The notes: generated from the sequence alone by a model not told the origin. Shown: positions 56,219 through 64,000, numbered from the stretch's first letter. The stretch is 64,000 bases of DNA from Ruegeria sp. HKCCA6707 (GCF_013033515.1 NZ_WQEG01000003.1:430375-494374), one strand, 5' to 3'. A program made the numbers and translations.

Positions 56219-56349
56219 CGACATCCTCCCTTGCGATCAAAGCCCTATGCTACCGACCTCGCAGGTCGTGTGAGAACAACGGTAGATCACCGGGAAGCGG
56301 CAGTATGCGTCGGCTTACGCAGGAATTGAGCGGACACCCACAAGAAAGC

Positions 56350-56363
56350 TGCGGGTTCCCGCA
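56350..56363. promoter_or_regulatory. Palindrome TGCGGGTTCCCGCA, site 2 (upstream of tautomerase)
   Basis: Same 14-bp palindrome, reading TGCGGGAACCCGCA on the minus strand. It lies 132 bases upstream of the tautomerase start and just past the response-regulator stop. Confidence 0.6.
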
Positions 56364-56381
56364 ACACAACGGCAGGGACGT

Positions 56382-57113
56382 TTACTTCAGATGACGCCCG
56401 GTCCAAACGCGGAGGTTTTCTTCCTCTTTGCGCAACGCGTCCGCGTTTAAGATGCCTTGGCTTAATGCAAGACATATGGCCCGTGTACGAGAGTTATAGG
56501 TTGGTCCCCACTGGCCCACGGGAATATCGCCTTTGTCCAAACCAAGTTTCTGATAAAGATGCTGCAGCCGGCTCTGGGCACCTCGCAAGGATACATTGCG
56601 CCGCGCAGCCATCGCCTTGTCCGTCAGACCTAAGCAGAGGTCGACCAGCGCTTCGTATTCCGGCTCGCTCAGCCCAGAAAGCCGATCTCCCGCCCTCTGT
56701 TGTACCCTGCGTACCTCACGGTCGATTACGCATTGCTCGGCAACAAAAACCCCTTGCATAGCTAATTTCAGCTGTTCTGCCGGAGCGGATTTGAGGATAT
56801 AGCCATAGACAGAGGCGCCGGGAACGATCTTAGTGATCCCACGAATATAAGCTTCGTCGGTGTAGTTTGACCAAAACAGAATCTTGGTGCATGGCTTCTT
56901 GGCCCAGATATTTTTGGCTACTTCAACCCCTGTAAGACGCGGCATCTGCAAATCCAGTACCACTGACTCATATTCGGCCGCGTCAAATTCCTTGATAGCT
57001 TCCTCACCATCTTCAGCTATCTTCAAAAAGCTCAGATCCGACAAAGTGTTCAGTGCCACTTTCTCCAAAAATGCTCGGTGTAACTTGTCGTCTTCTGCAA
57101 TTAGGAGGCGCAT
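56382..57113 (-). CDS. NarL/LuxR-type response regulator
   Basis: A 243-residue regulator. The receiver domain starts MRLLIAEDDKLHR (acidic pocket E7/D8/D9) with phospho-acceptor D54 in VVLDLQMPR and Lys in YILKSAPAEQL. A GerE/LuxR-type HTH follows (LTDKAMAARRNVSLRGAQSRLQHLYQKLGL), then about 50 extra residues after the HTH. The start at 57113 is preferred over an in-frame ATG at 57161. It lies 28 bases after the histidine-kinase stop, forming one operon. Likely binder of the TGCGGG-AA-CCCGCA palindrome. Confidence 0.88.
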   Translation of the reverse strand: MRLLIAEDDKLHRAFLEKVALNTLSDLSFLKIAEDGEEAIKEFDAAEYESVVLDLQMPRLTGVEVAKNIWAKKPCTKILFWSNYTDEAYIRGITKIVPGASVYGYILKSAPAEQLKLAMQGVFVAEQCVIDREVRRVQQRAGDRLSGLSEPEYEALVDLCLGLTDKAMAARRNVSLRGAQSRLQHLYQKLGLDKGDIPVGQWGPTYNSRTRAICLALSQGILNADALRKEEENLRVWTGRHLK

Positions 57114-57141
57114 GGTAGATCCCGCAGCTTTGAGAATTTGA

Positions 57142-58383
57142 TCATAGTACGAGCGCCTCACCGACAGTCTTGCCGGCGCTCAGTGGTACGGTAATTCTTA
57201 CGCGAGTGCCCTTCTGATCCTTCAGTCGTTCAAACGATACCTTGGCAGATATCAGATCAGCCCGAGTTTTGATATTACTGATCCCACTGTTCGAACGCAG
57301 ATCAGACTCGGAAATACCAGTGCCGCTGTCGTCAATTGTCACAACCATTTCGCCACCAACCTTTACGATCCAAACATCAAGTGAATCACATTCTGCGTGT
57401 TTCAGGGCATTATTCACGGCTTCCTGTACGATCCTAAACACCGCCGTGCGAACTGTGTCTTGCAGGGTATCCATTTGGGCGTCCGATAAGTCCCGCACTC
57501 GCATTGCTATCTCACGTCGCATGTGCTTTTGGCATCGCTGCAAGTGCGCTTCGACGGCTTCGGAAAAACCAAACATCTGTAGTACGCCGGGCTTCATATT
57601 TTCGACAATACCTCGAACCTCGTCCAGACAATGGTCCAACTCATCCTGCAGGTCGTCAATCTCCTTCTGCGCCGCCGCTGAACCTCCATCAATCCGCGAC
57701 ATGCGCCTACGTATTCGCGCGAGATCAGCCAGCGTCTGATCATGCAGGTCCATGCCAAGGCGTTGCCTTTCGCGTTCTATACCTTCGGTAAGCCGCAGCG
57801 CTCCAAGCCGAAGTGCTTGTTCACGCCCAGTCGCCTCCAGTTCGGCGATAGCGGACTCTTTGGCTTCCTTGCCCCGCTCAAGCGCAAAAAGGTAGGCCGA
57901 TACCAGGTCTGCTGCCCCTTGCGCTAATACCAAGAGCTCTTCATCATAAAAATCCGTCTTGTGGCTGGAAATCGCGAGCGATCCAATCAACTCACCTTGA
58001 ACCCGCAAGGGTACAACGATCCGGCTGTGCAGATTTGCATCAAAAAGGGGTTTGCTGTCTGACCCTTCAAAATGAAACCGCGGGTCGGTCCACGCGTCGT
58101 GGGTCAGGATATAGGGCGTGTCACCGCGCAGCACATCGCGGATCGGACTTTCAGTAGTCGGCTTCGCTGGGTTTTGGGTGTGACTCCACGAGGTATGTAA
58201 ACGCGCCTCATAGCATATTTGTGTGCCAGATGGGTGCAGCAAAACAATATCGAGATGGTCGTGGGAAATCAGTGTACGCAGACGATTGGCAAAGTTCTCC
58301 AACACCAAGTCGTACTCAGTTTGACCGGCGATCGCTTGCGCAATCGACAGATAACAGTGAAGAGCCTCGTCAGCATTTGGCAT
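57142..58383 (-). CDS. GAF-domain sensor histidine kinase (NreB/NarX-like, HisKA_3)
   Basis: About 413 residues without membrane segments. Residues 1-175 are a GAF sensor domain (VLENFANRLRTLI ... LHSRIVVPLRVQGELIGSLAI). HisKA_3 carries the phospho-His in RERQRLGMDLHDQTLADLARI. The ATPase part shows QEAVNNALKHAECD (N box), VTIDDSGTGIS (G1) and SGISNIKTRADLI (G2). It probably detects a soluble cytoplasmic signal. ATG 58383 is used; the open frame continues to a TTG at 58458, so the N-terminus is uncertain. Confidence 0.85.
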   Translation of the reverse strand: MPNADEALHCYLSIAQAIAGQTEYDLVLENFANRLRTLISHDHLDIVLLHPSGTQICYEARLHTSWSHTQNPAKPTTESPIRDVLRGDTPYILTHDAWTDPRFHFEGSDSKPLFDANLHSRIVVPLRVQGELIGSLAISSHKTDFYDEELLVLAQGAADLVSAYLFALERGKEAKESAIAELEATGREQALRLGALRLTEGIERERQRLGMDLHDQTLADLARIRRRMSRIDGGSAAAQKEIDDLQDELDHCLDEVRGIVENMKPGVLQMFGFSEAVEAHLQRCQKHMRREIAMRVRDLSDAQMDTLQDTVRTAVFRIVQEAVNNALKHAECDSLDVWIVKVGGEMVVTIDDSGTGISESDLRSNSGISNIKTRADLISAKVSFERLKDQKGTRVRITVPLSAGKTVGEALVL

Positions 58384-58665
58384 TGATGCCGAAAATCCCT
58401 CTGCCGATACCTTTGGTTGATGATAGCCTATTTTCCGTTTCAATCTAACCTCGTGCAATCCCGGCTTTCATGTTCTCGAAAGGCACGACATCGACTCGAA
58501 CTGGAGATCAGGGCAATGGCCTTAGACTTTCGATGTTGGTGTCCACGCCAGGGCTTCGCCCGAATGCCTTTGGCGATCGAGAAAAGTTTTGTACCTTCAG
58601 AGGACTTAGCTTTTAAGTATGCCGCACATCGATCACTCGGCAAATTGTCAAGACCGCAACGTTTT

Positions 58666-58679
58666 TGCGGGAACCCGCA
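58666..58679. promoter_or_regulatory. Palindrome TGCGGGAACCCGCA, site 3 (upstream of the kinase)
   Basis: Identical to sites 1 and 2. It lies about 210-280 bases upstream of the kinase gene, depending on its start, and 134 bases before the small plus-strand ORF, so autoregulation of the two-component system is plausible. Confidence 0.6.
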
Positions 58680-58812
58680 CTTGTTCAAGAGCAGCCTCTT
58701 TTGAGTGGCTCCAATCGATAGTTACGACATGATTTGGCTTGTTGCTATCTTACTCTTTCGCAACGCCCGTCGAAAAAATCTCGGCCAATTTGTTTTACAC
58801 AGGAGTGTCAAA

Positions 58813-58902
58813 ATGCGTATTTTCGCCAATTTATTTCTCTTCGCCTGCGCCCTTCCTGCTTCAGCTGACAGTGCTCCGGAACCTCAAACACATAAAATCT
58901 GA
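58813..58902 (+). CDS. Short exported peptide or truncated secreted-protein start
   Basis: 29 codons with AGGAG seven bases upstream. MRIFANLFLFACALPASADS is a textbook signal peptide with an Ala-Ser-Ala cleavage site, followed by only about ten residues. It may be the surviving 5' end of a lost exported-protein gene, such as a cytochrome or binding protein, or a true small peptide. It reads away from the kinase and lies near palindrome site 3. Confidence 0.4.
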   Translation: MRIFANLFLFACALPASADSAPEPQTHKI

Positions 58903-59169
58903 AACACTTTGGCTGCTCAATTGAAGCCCAGGAGCTTTCAGACGAAGCTAAAAGAGCCTTCCTCGTTTTAAGGTTGGGAAATTGGCGTGCAGGCTGTTGA
59001 TGCACGGTAGAGCTCAATGCCGTCATTGTCCCAGCTTCACGTGTTTGCAAGCGTGCCATTATGGTACGGCCCATTGCGGACTCTTGAACAGCATCAACGA
59101 TGCTGCAGTCACAGCCTGCATTCCAGACATTCGACCCTGGAGCATAGCGGTCGACGAGTTCGCAAACCG

Positions 59170-59913
59170 TCACGAAAACAGCATACCTCCGTTGATGTCG
59201 ATGTTGGTGCCGGTCATGAAAGCGCTGTCTTCGGTTGCGAGGAACACCACAAGATTGGCTGCATCGTCCACGTGCCCTTGCCGCTTGAGCGGCGCATTGG
59301 CTTCGAAGCCGCGCCGCCCGGCATCTGGTGTGTGGATATTGTGAAAATCCGTATCGATCATGCCGGGGCATAAGGCATTGACGCGAATGTCCGGCCCCAG
59401 TTCCTTTGCCAAGCCACGGGTCATCGTCATGACAGCGCCTTTGGCCGTGGCATAGGCGACGGCGCCTGGTCCTCCGCCGTCGCGCCCGGCCTGACTTGCG
59501 ATGTTGACGATCACGCCTGATGTCATGTGCGCGAGGCACGCCTTGGTCATCAGAAACGTGCTGGTCAGGTTCAGCGTCATGACCGCGTTCCAGTGCTCAA
59601 GCTCCATCTCCGCCACTGTCTTGCGGGCGATCAGACCCCCGGCGTTATTGACGAGGATGTTCAGGCCGCCGAAGGTCTCAACTGTTTTTGACACCAAGGC
59701 CTGGACCGCTGCGGGGTCATTCAGATCACCCTGCACGGCGATGGCATGCCCACCGTTTGCTTCAATCTCCGCGACGAGTGCCTCGGCACTCCTGGAACTC
59801 GCAAAGTAGTTGATCACGAGACTCGCCCCTTGCTCGGCAAGCTTGCGTGCGACGGCTGCACCGATGTCACGCCCCCCGCCTGTGACAATTGCGGTCTGAC
59901 CTGCAAGTTTCAT
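59170..59913 (-). CDS. SDR-family oxidoreductase
   Basis: A 247-residue classical short-chain dehydrogenase. Cofactor motif TGGGRDIG (Asp in place of the usual Gly/Ala), NNAG, catalytic Ser in NIASQAGRDG and YATAK (Tyr-x3-Lys), then CPGMIDTDF. It starts 46 bases after dctM of TRAP system 2 on the same strand, so it should oxidise the imported hydroxy acid or sugar derivative. An Asn follows VI in the second strand (SLVINYFAS), compatible with NADP(H) or NAD(H). Confidence 0.88.
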   Translation of the reverse strand: MKLAGQTAIVTGGGRDIGAAVARKLAEQGASLVINYFASSRSAEALVAEIEANGGHAIAVQGDLNDPAAVQALVSKTVETFGGLNILVNNAGGLIARKTVAEMELEHWNAVMTLNLTSTFLMTKACLAHMTSGVIVNIASQAGRDGGGPGAVAYATAKGAVMTMTRGLAKELGPDIRVNALCPGMIDTDFHNIHTPDAGRRGFEANAPLKRQGHVDDAANLVVFLATEDSAFMTGTNIDINGGMLFS

Positions 59914-59959
59914 GAGTGTCTCCGATAGATTTGGGCAGGCGTGCCTGCGATTTCGTATG

Positions 59960-61270
59960 TCAGGGAAAGGCCGCCGGCATCAAGAGACGTGGCAACCAAA
60001 GTATGATGTCAGGGAAGGCCGCGAGCAGCACAAGGATCGCGAGCATCGGTGCCAGGATGACGGCCACTTCGCGCAACACCCGCACGACATTCAGCCCTCC
60101 AATGGCCGATGCGATCAAGAGACAAAGGCCATAGGGTGGCGTCACCAGTCCAAATGCCAAAGAGACAATGCCGATGATGGCAAAGGCAATCGGGTCAAGC
60201 CCTCCGGCTTGAGCGACCGGCATCAAAACCGTACCCAGAATGATGATGGTCGGGATCGCGTCGATGAAAAGGCCGAAAATGAGGAACAGCGCCGCAATCA
60301 CAAGGGCCGTCCCGAACGGTCCAAACTCCCACGCCGTCAGCATCGCCACGATCATGCGCGGTGCGTTATAGAACGACAGAAGCCATCCAAAAGCCGTTGC
60401 CGTGCCAATGGCAAACAGCGAAATCGCCGCAAAGCGTGCCGTGTCGTAAAGAATGAAGCCAAGATCTCGCGGCCTGACTGTGCGATACACAAACATGCCA
60501 AGGATCAGCGCATATCCTGCAGCAATAATTGCGCTCTCCGTGGGTGTCACGATCCCGCCAACGATGCCACCGATCACGAAAACCGGTGTCAGCAGCGCAA
60601 GTGCCGCACCTTTCCATGCCGCAGAAAACTCGGCCCAATTTGGAACAGCATTCACAGGATATCCCCGCACTTTGGCAAAGCCGTAAACCGTTCCGATCAA
60701 AGCAAGTCCGATCATCAGGCCTGGCACCGCGCCCCCGAGGAACAAGGCCCCGACAGACACCTGCATCACCCCCCCCCAAACGATCATCAGGATCGAGGGC
60801 GGAATGATAACGCCCATCACCGACGAACAGGCTGTAATCGCGACGGCAAAGCGGGTGTCATAGCCTTCGCGCTGCATGGCCGGGATCAGGATTTTCCCGA
60901 TACCTGCGGCGTCGGCTGTTGAAGACCCCGAGATGCCCGCAAACAGCATCGACACCGCCACATTCACATGGCCCAGCCCGCCCGGCATCCAGCCCGTCAG
61001 AACGCGGGCCAGTTCGATCAGACGATCGGTCACCTTTCCCGAATTCATCAGGTTTGCGGCCAGCAGAAAGAACGGAACGGCCAGGAGGATGAAGGAGTTA
61101 TAGGATTGGAACATCCGATCCAGCACAATGAACGGCGTCAGGCGCAACTCCAGCAGCACGACCGGGACCGTGGCCAGGCCAAGCGCAAAAGCGACTGGGA
61201 TTCTAATGATGACAAGAACCAGAAAGGCCGAAACCAACATCAGGCACGCGGTGGCGGTCTCAAGTATCAT
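59960..61270 (-). CDS. dctM: TRAP transporter large permease DctM (system 2)
   Basis: A 436-residue membrane protein with about 12 helices. TRAP-M hallmarks: IRIPVAFALGLATVPV, MLFAGISGSSTADAAGIGKI, ACSSVMGVIIPPSILMIVWG, IVTPTESAIIAAGYAL and LVTPPYGLCLLIASAIGG. The start MILETATA (61270) overlaps the dctQ stop by four bases. It is distinct in sequence from DctM of system 1, so a different ligand is likely. Confidence 0.92.
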   Translation of the reverse strand: MILETATACLMLVSAFLVLVIIRIPVAFALGLATVPVVLLELRLTPFIVLDRMFQSYNSFILLAVPFFLLAANLMNSGKVTDRLIELARVLTGWMPGGLGHVNVAVSMLFAGISGSSTADAAGIGKILIPAMQREGYDTRFAVAITACSSVMGVIIPPSILMIVWGGVMQVSVGALFLGGAVPGLMIGLALIGTVYGFAKVRGYPVNAVPNWAEFSAAWKGAALALLTPVFVIGGIVGGIVTPTESAIIAAGYALILGMFVYRTVRPRDLGFILYDTARFAAISLFAIGTATAFGWLLSFYNAPRMIVAMLTAWEFGPFGTALVIAALFLIFGLFIDAIPTIIILGTVLMPVAQAGGLDPIAFAIIGIVSLAFGLVTPPYGLCLLIASAIGGLNVVRVLREVAVILAPMLAILVLLAAFPDIILWLPRLLMPAAFP

Positions 61271-61758
61271 CCCGCGCTCCTCGCGTGTCTGTATTCTGTA
61301 AAGCATTCAACCAGGCGATACACGGAGAGGATTGCCCAGAGCGTTCCGACAATCGAAAGCGAGATGTGCGTGATGACAAGGTTGGCCCGCATCATGACCG
61401 AGCGCTGCTTCGCTCCGAACTCGGCGTATTCAACGCCGTAGACGGCAAACATCAGTCCAAATAGAAGAATGGAGAGATACACGATTCCTTTCTGCAGGAG
61501 CTTCAGTATAGGCCGCTCGGCGTCCGGGATCACCCGCACGTCGAAATGCGTGCCGTCCCATACTGCAACAACAGACCCGATCATCACGATCCAGATAAAG
61601 ATGAAAGTGGCGAGTTCCTCGGTCCAAAGAAACGTCGGAATGATGCCTGTGTAGCGAGAGATCACCTGCATCGCGACCGGGATCGCAAGGATCCCCATCA
61701 GGAGACCAAGCAGGAAACGAAGACCGGTGCAAAACCGATCCAGAAGCTGTCCGATCAT
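61267..61758 (-). CDS. dctQ: TRAP transporter small permease DctQ (system 2)
   Basis: A 163-residue protein with four helices and the DctQ pattern (MQVISRYTGIIPTFLWTEELATFIFIW, then WDGTHFDVRVIPD). It starts 84 bases after the dctP stop; that gap contains a GC-rich stem-loop. Confidence 0.9.
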   Translation of the reverse strand: MIGQLLDRFCTGLRFLLGLLMGILAIPVAMQVISRYTGIIPTFLWTEELATFIFIWIVMIGSVVAVWDGTHFDVRVIPDAERPILKLLQKGIVYLSILLFGLMFAVYGVEYAEFGAKQRSVMMRANLVITHISLSIVGTLWAILSVYRLVECFTEYRHARSAG

Positions 61759-61800
61759 AGCTTTGTCCTAAATGGAGACATGGGAGTGATGTGCCACAAA

Positions 61801-61830
61801 GGCGCAGGCGCAGACCAGCGGCCCGCGCCC
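61801..61830. terminator. GC-rich stem-loop between dctP and dctQ (system 2)
   Basis: GGCGCAGG pairs with CCCGCGCC across about 14 bases with one mismatch, 13 bases past the dctP stop. Weaker than the hairpins of the liv and TRAP 1 operons. Confidence 0.4.
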
Positions 61831-61842
61831 GCAGGGAGGAGA

Positions 61843-62826
61843 TTACATGCCCCGGATTTCCTCCAGAAGCTCGGTCGCCCCGAGGCTTGCGGCATAATCA
61901 TCCTGAACAGGTTTCACGAGTTCCAGCATCTTCTCACGCCCTTCGAATTCGTGAATTTCGATCTGGCCCGCGTCGGCCATTTCCTGAAGGATTTTTCCGT
62001 CGGCACTGCTCTCAAGGTCACGACCGAAGGCCCCCGCCTCGGCACCTGCTTCCATGATCGCGGCCTGAAGGTCTTCGGGCAGCGCATCGAACGTCTTGGC
62101 CGACATCACGATGGGGCGCACGGTGATCGTATGCTGCGTCAAGGAAATATGCGGCGAAACCTCATAGAACTTCAGGTTCTGGATAGAAGCCGCTTCGTTT
62201 TCAAAACCGGCGATCACGCCGGTCTGAATGGCGTTGTAGACCTCGTTATATGCAATCGCTGAGGGTGCCGCGCCGACAGCATCGAATGTTTGCGCCTGAA
62301 TAGGTGCACCCATCACCCGCATCCGGTGGCCTGCAAGCTCTTCCATATTGGTGATTGGCTCAGCAGAGGCCAGGTTGCGCACGCCGCCACCGTGATACCC
62401 GATGATCACGATACCTGCGGCTTCCCGCAGATCGTCCTCCAGCGGTGCCAGTACATTCGAGGATAGAACGGCATTCCAATGATCCAGATCGCGGAAAAGG
62501 AATGGCATGTCCATCAGCGGGATGGACTCCGAAAAAACCGCCATGTTCGAGGGCGCAAGGATCGTATAGTCGACCGCCACACCCTGGTTCAGGTAGGTGA
62601 CGTAGTCGCTTTCGACGCCGAGTTCGCCATTCAGGCGCAGGTCGAACGAAACATCGCCATCATACTTTTCGCCAACCAGGCGTTCGAACTCGCGCATCGT
62701 CTTGGTGAAGGCATGTTCTTCATCAAACATGCTGGCACCCTTGAGCGTGGTCTGTGCCTGCACGATTGACACACCGCCCACAAACATCGCGGCGACAGCC
62801 ACAGCTTTAAGTGAAAAATTGAGCAT
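61843..62826 (-). CDS. dctP: TRAP transporter substrate-binding protein DctP (system 2)
   Basis: A 327-residue periplasmic protein with a signal peptide ending near VQAQ. The DctP marks are MPFLFRDLDHWNAVL, MEELAGHRMRVMGAPI with the ligand-binding Arg, NEVYNAIQTGVIAGFENE and VSPHISLTQH. It resembles the family branch binding sugar acids. It is the first gene of the dctP-dctQ-dctM-SDR operon and stands divergent to the GntR regulator. Confidence 0.9.
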   Translation of the reverse strand: MLNFSLKAVAVAAMFVGGVSIVQAQTTLKGASMFDEEHAFTKTMREFERLVGEKYDGDVSFDLRLNGELGVESDYVTYLNQGVAVDYTILAPSNMAVFSESIPLMDMPFLFRDLDHWNAVLSSNVLAPLEDDLREAAGIVIIGYHGGGVRNLASAEPITNMEELAGHRMRVMGAPIQAQTFDAVGAAPSAIAYNEVYNAIQTGVIAGFENEAASIQNLKFYEVSPHISLTQHTITVRPIVMSAKTFDALPEDLQAAIMEAGAEAGAFGRDLESSADGKILQEMADAGQIEIHEFEGREKMLELVKPVQDDYAASLGATELLEEIRGM

Positions 62827-62958
62827 GGTTTCCTCCCATTTTGCTCCCTATCCCAGACGCTCCCCCGGCTAGATCGGACCGTCTGTTCCCGGCTTCGAAG
62901 AGACGCGGTCCACGCCCGTAACGAACCCAAGATGAATGTCTCGGATAGGACGCCAAAA

Positions 62959-62970
62959 CTTGTATACTAG
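62959..62970. promoter_or_regulatory. Candidate GntR operator CTTGTATACTAG
   Basis: A near-palindrome 133 bases upstream of dctP (system 2). Read on the opposite strand it resembles the second copy at 63050. It fits the TNGTNNNACNA-like sites of FCD-type GntR regulators. Confidence 0.5.
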
Positions 62971-63049
62971 TCAACCTGAATCGAAGAAGATTATTTATTG
63001 CCATAAAAACATAAGATTAACTCAGACCTCTTGCGATGCCTAGGAAATG

Positions 63050-63061
63050 CTTGCATACAAG
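63050..63061. promoter_or_regulatory. Candidate GntR operator CTTGCATACAAG
   Basis: A perfect-arm palindrome (CTTG/CAAG) 65 bases upstream of the GntR gene. With the copy at 62959 the shared form is CTTGYATACWAG; centres are 91 bases apart, which would allow looping. Confidence 0.5.
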
Positions 63062-63125
63062 ATACGAAGAGAAACTGAGCGTTGTGGCGCAGCGGAACGC
63101 ACAGAATCGCGCAAGAAGGAACGAT

Positions 63126-63806
63126 ATGGCACTCTCAAATGTTGCTGAGCGCACGACAAGCACTGACCTCATCTTCGATTCTCTTTACGAGCGAATTGTC
63201 AGCCTTGAACTGTTGCCCGGAACAAAGATCTCCGAAACGGAAGTTGCCAAATCCCTGGGGTATTCGCGCCAACCGGTCCGAGAGGCATTTACGCGGCTCG
63301 CGAACTTGAACCTTCTTCTGATCCGACCTCAGCGTGCCACGCTCGTTCGACCGTTTTCCTTGGAACTCATTGCAGACGCGCGGTTCATGCGACTGGCGAT
63401 CGAATTGGAGGTCGTCCGACAAGCGGCGGCAATCCCTGTTCCGGGAGCCGTCAAGAAACTGCGATCCAGCATTAAGGCACAACGCGAAGCGGTGAACACC
63501 GGCGATACGCAGGCCTTCCATGATTTGGATTATGAATTCCACAAGCTGATGTGCGAGGCAGCGGGCCGGCCTGCAGCATTTCAAATCATTTCCGAAAACA
63601 AAGCTCAGGTGGATCGCCTCTGTGTGCTGTCGCTAACGAGCCCGGAAACGATGGAAACGCTCTTCGCAGATCACGTCGCCATTTTGGAGGCCATGATGGA
63701 TCATAACGCCTTAAGGGCCGAAGAGGTTCTTCGTCAGCACCTAAGCCGGCTCGATCCGGTTATCGACGCGATCTACACAACGCACCGCGCATATTTCGAA
63801 CATTAG
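63126..63806 (+). CDS. GntR-family regulator, FCD (FadR-type) subfamily
   Basis: A 226-residue repressor-type regulator. The N-terminal winged helix has LIFDSLYERIVSLELLPGTKISE, then EVAKSLGYSRQPVREAFTRL. The FCD ligand domain shows the metal-binding pattern Asp/His in HDLDYEFHKLMCEAAG, ADHVAILEAMMDHN and LRQHLSRL. Start 63126 has AGAAGGA upstream; the frame is open to 63036. It should respond to the TRAP 2 substrate or its oxidation product and control the divergent operon. Confidence 0.9.
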   Translation: MALSNVAERTTSTDLIFDSLYERIVSLELLPGTKISETEVAKSLGYSRQPVREAFTRLANLNLLLIRPQRATLVRPFSLELIADARFMRLAIELEVVRQAAAIPVPGAVKKLRSSIKAQREAVNTGDTQAFHDLDYEFHKLMCEAAGRPAAFQIISENKAQVDRLCVLSLTSPETMETLFADHVAILEAMMDHNALRAEEVLRQHLSRLDPVIDAIYTTHRAYFEH

Positions 63807-64000
63807 TGCCGAACCGATCGTTTTAGGCGAAGTGAGAAACGGCCCGAAGCGGACGTTCATCGACACATGTCGCCGCTGCGGTGCGGCCCGTCGAACCGGC
63901 CGTTCGCTGCAGGCGCAAATTTTCAGGGTGCACGAACTCACAGTCTGCGGACTATTCGGACATTGGCGACGTCACTTCATGCTCCTGGCAAATACTTGTC
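63807..64000. other. Window-edge tail with diverged repeat copy H
   Basis: No gene seen. Around 63850-63900 GGCCCGAAGCGGACGTTCATC resembles the left half of the 56-bp repeat family. Confidence 0.35.

Larger units (their letters stand above)
58384..59169. other. Largely gene-free stretch upstream of the kinase
   Basis: Holds palindrome site 3 and a 29-codon signal-peptide-like ORF. The right half (58905-59169) shows nothing I can support. Confidence 0.45.

Noticed and set aside
59912..60922. 336-codon plus-strand ORF
   Set aside because: Fully antisense to dctM (system 2); rich in Arg/His/Gln as expected from the reverse of a hydrophobic gene; no family resemblance.
1..64000. CRISPR arrays, rRNA and tRNA genes
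   Set aside because: No regularly spaced direct repeats, no rRNA-like blocks and no convincing cloverleaf noticed; a covariance-model scan was not possible here.

Overview
The window looks like a chromosomal segment of a marine alphaproteobacterium of the Roseobacter group (Rhodobacteraceae). This rests on the TRAP and liv-type transporters, Tat-exported NirK, the norCBQD gene order, a 10-residue NirK Cys-to-His spacing that I recall from Rhodobacter sphaeroides, and the moderate GC content. It is an accessory-rich stretch. I recognise about 45 intact genes plus at least nine broken ones, four transposase genes or remnants and one integrase remnant. I see no rRNA, tRNA or CRISPR array.

Layout. 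1-9.9 kb: edge of a winged-helix/TolB-like regulator, a TetA-like MFS exporter, a DUF3291 gene broken by one stop codon, an S9 peptidase, an acyltransferase-3/SGNH protein, an IS5-family element and a truncated nucleotidyl cyclase. 10-15.3 kb: a complete branched-chain-amino-acid-type ABC operon (SBP-livH-livM-livG-livF, minus strand). 15.5-17.4 kb: a decayed integrative element in which an integrase N-terminus is joined to a DUF3987 C-terminus. 17.5-18.3 kb: extensin-like protein. 18.7-29.5 kb: a denitrification island with hemN and nnrU remnants, nnrS, two small membrane proteins, norDQBC, a DUF1858 protein, a cysteine-free NnrR/Dnr-type regulator, pseudoazurin, nirK and nirV. Matching TTGCG-N4-CRCAA boxes stand before norC and pseudoazurin. 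29.5-36.2 kb: AsmA protein, a two-TM K+ channel and an AI-2E/HlyD/DUF2955 efflux operon. 36.2-40.2 kb: IS6 and IS110 remnants, truncated YdeI, multicopper oxidase and a copD remnant. 40.3-49.7 kb: a cyclase-TolB-TPR-rhodanese fusion, a winged-helix/TPR regulator, a formylglycine-type sulfatase with a small leader gene and a putative outer-membrane barrel, a PaaI thioesterase and a group II PLP decarboxylase. 51.2-58.4 kb: TRAP transporter 1, OsmC protein, SMP-30 lactonase, tautomerase, and a LuxR-type response regulator with a GAF histidine kinase. 59.2-63.8 kb: TRAP transporter 2 with an SDR dehydrogenase and a divergent GntR/FCD regulator.

Main new observations. (1) The identical 14-bp palindrome TGCGGGAACCCGCA occurs three times in 4.3 kb, each time 130-290 bp upstream of one operon: the two-component system, the tautomerase/SMP-30 pair and TRAP operon 1. 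I propose a small regulon for uptake and early catabolism of an unknown organic acid or lactone. (2) A 56-bp intergenic element with fixed spacing occurs at least four times in one orientation, with more diverged relatives. (3) All three solute-transport operons have a stem-loop exactly between the binding-protein gene and the membrane genes. (4) The distal end of the nor operon is decaying (nnrU, hemN) while its catalytic core is intact. (5) A class III cyclase ends in an apparently complete rhodanese domain.
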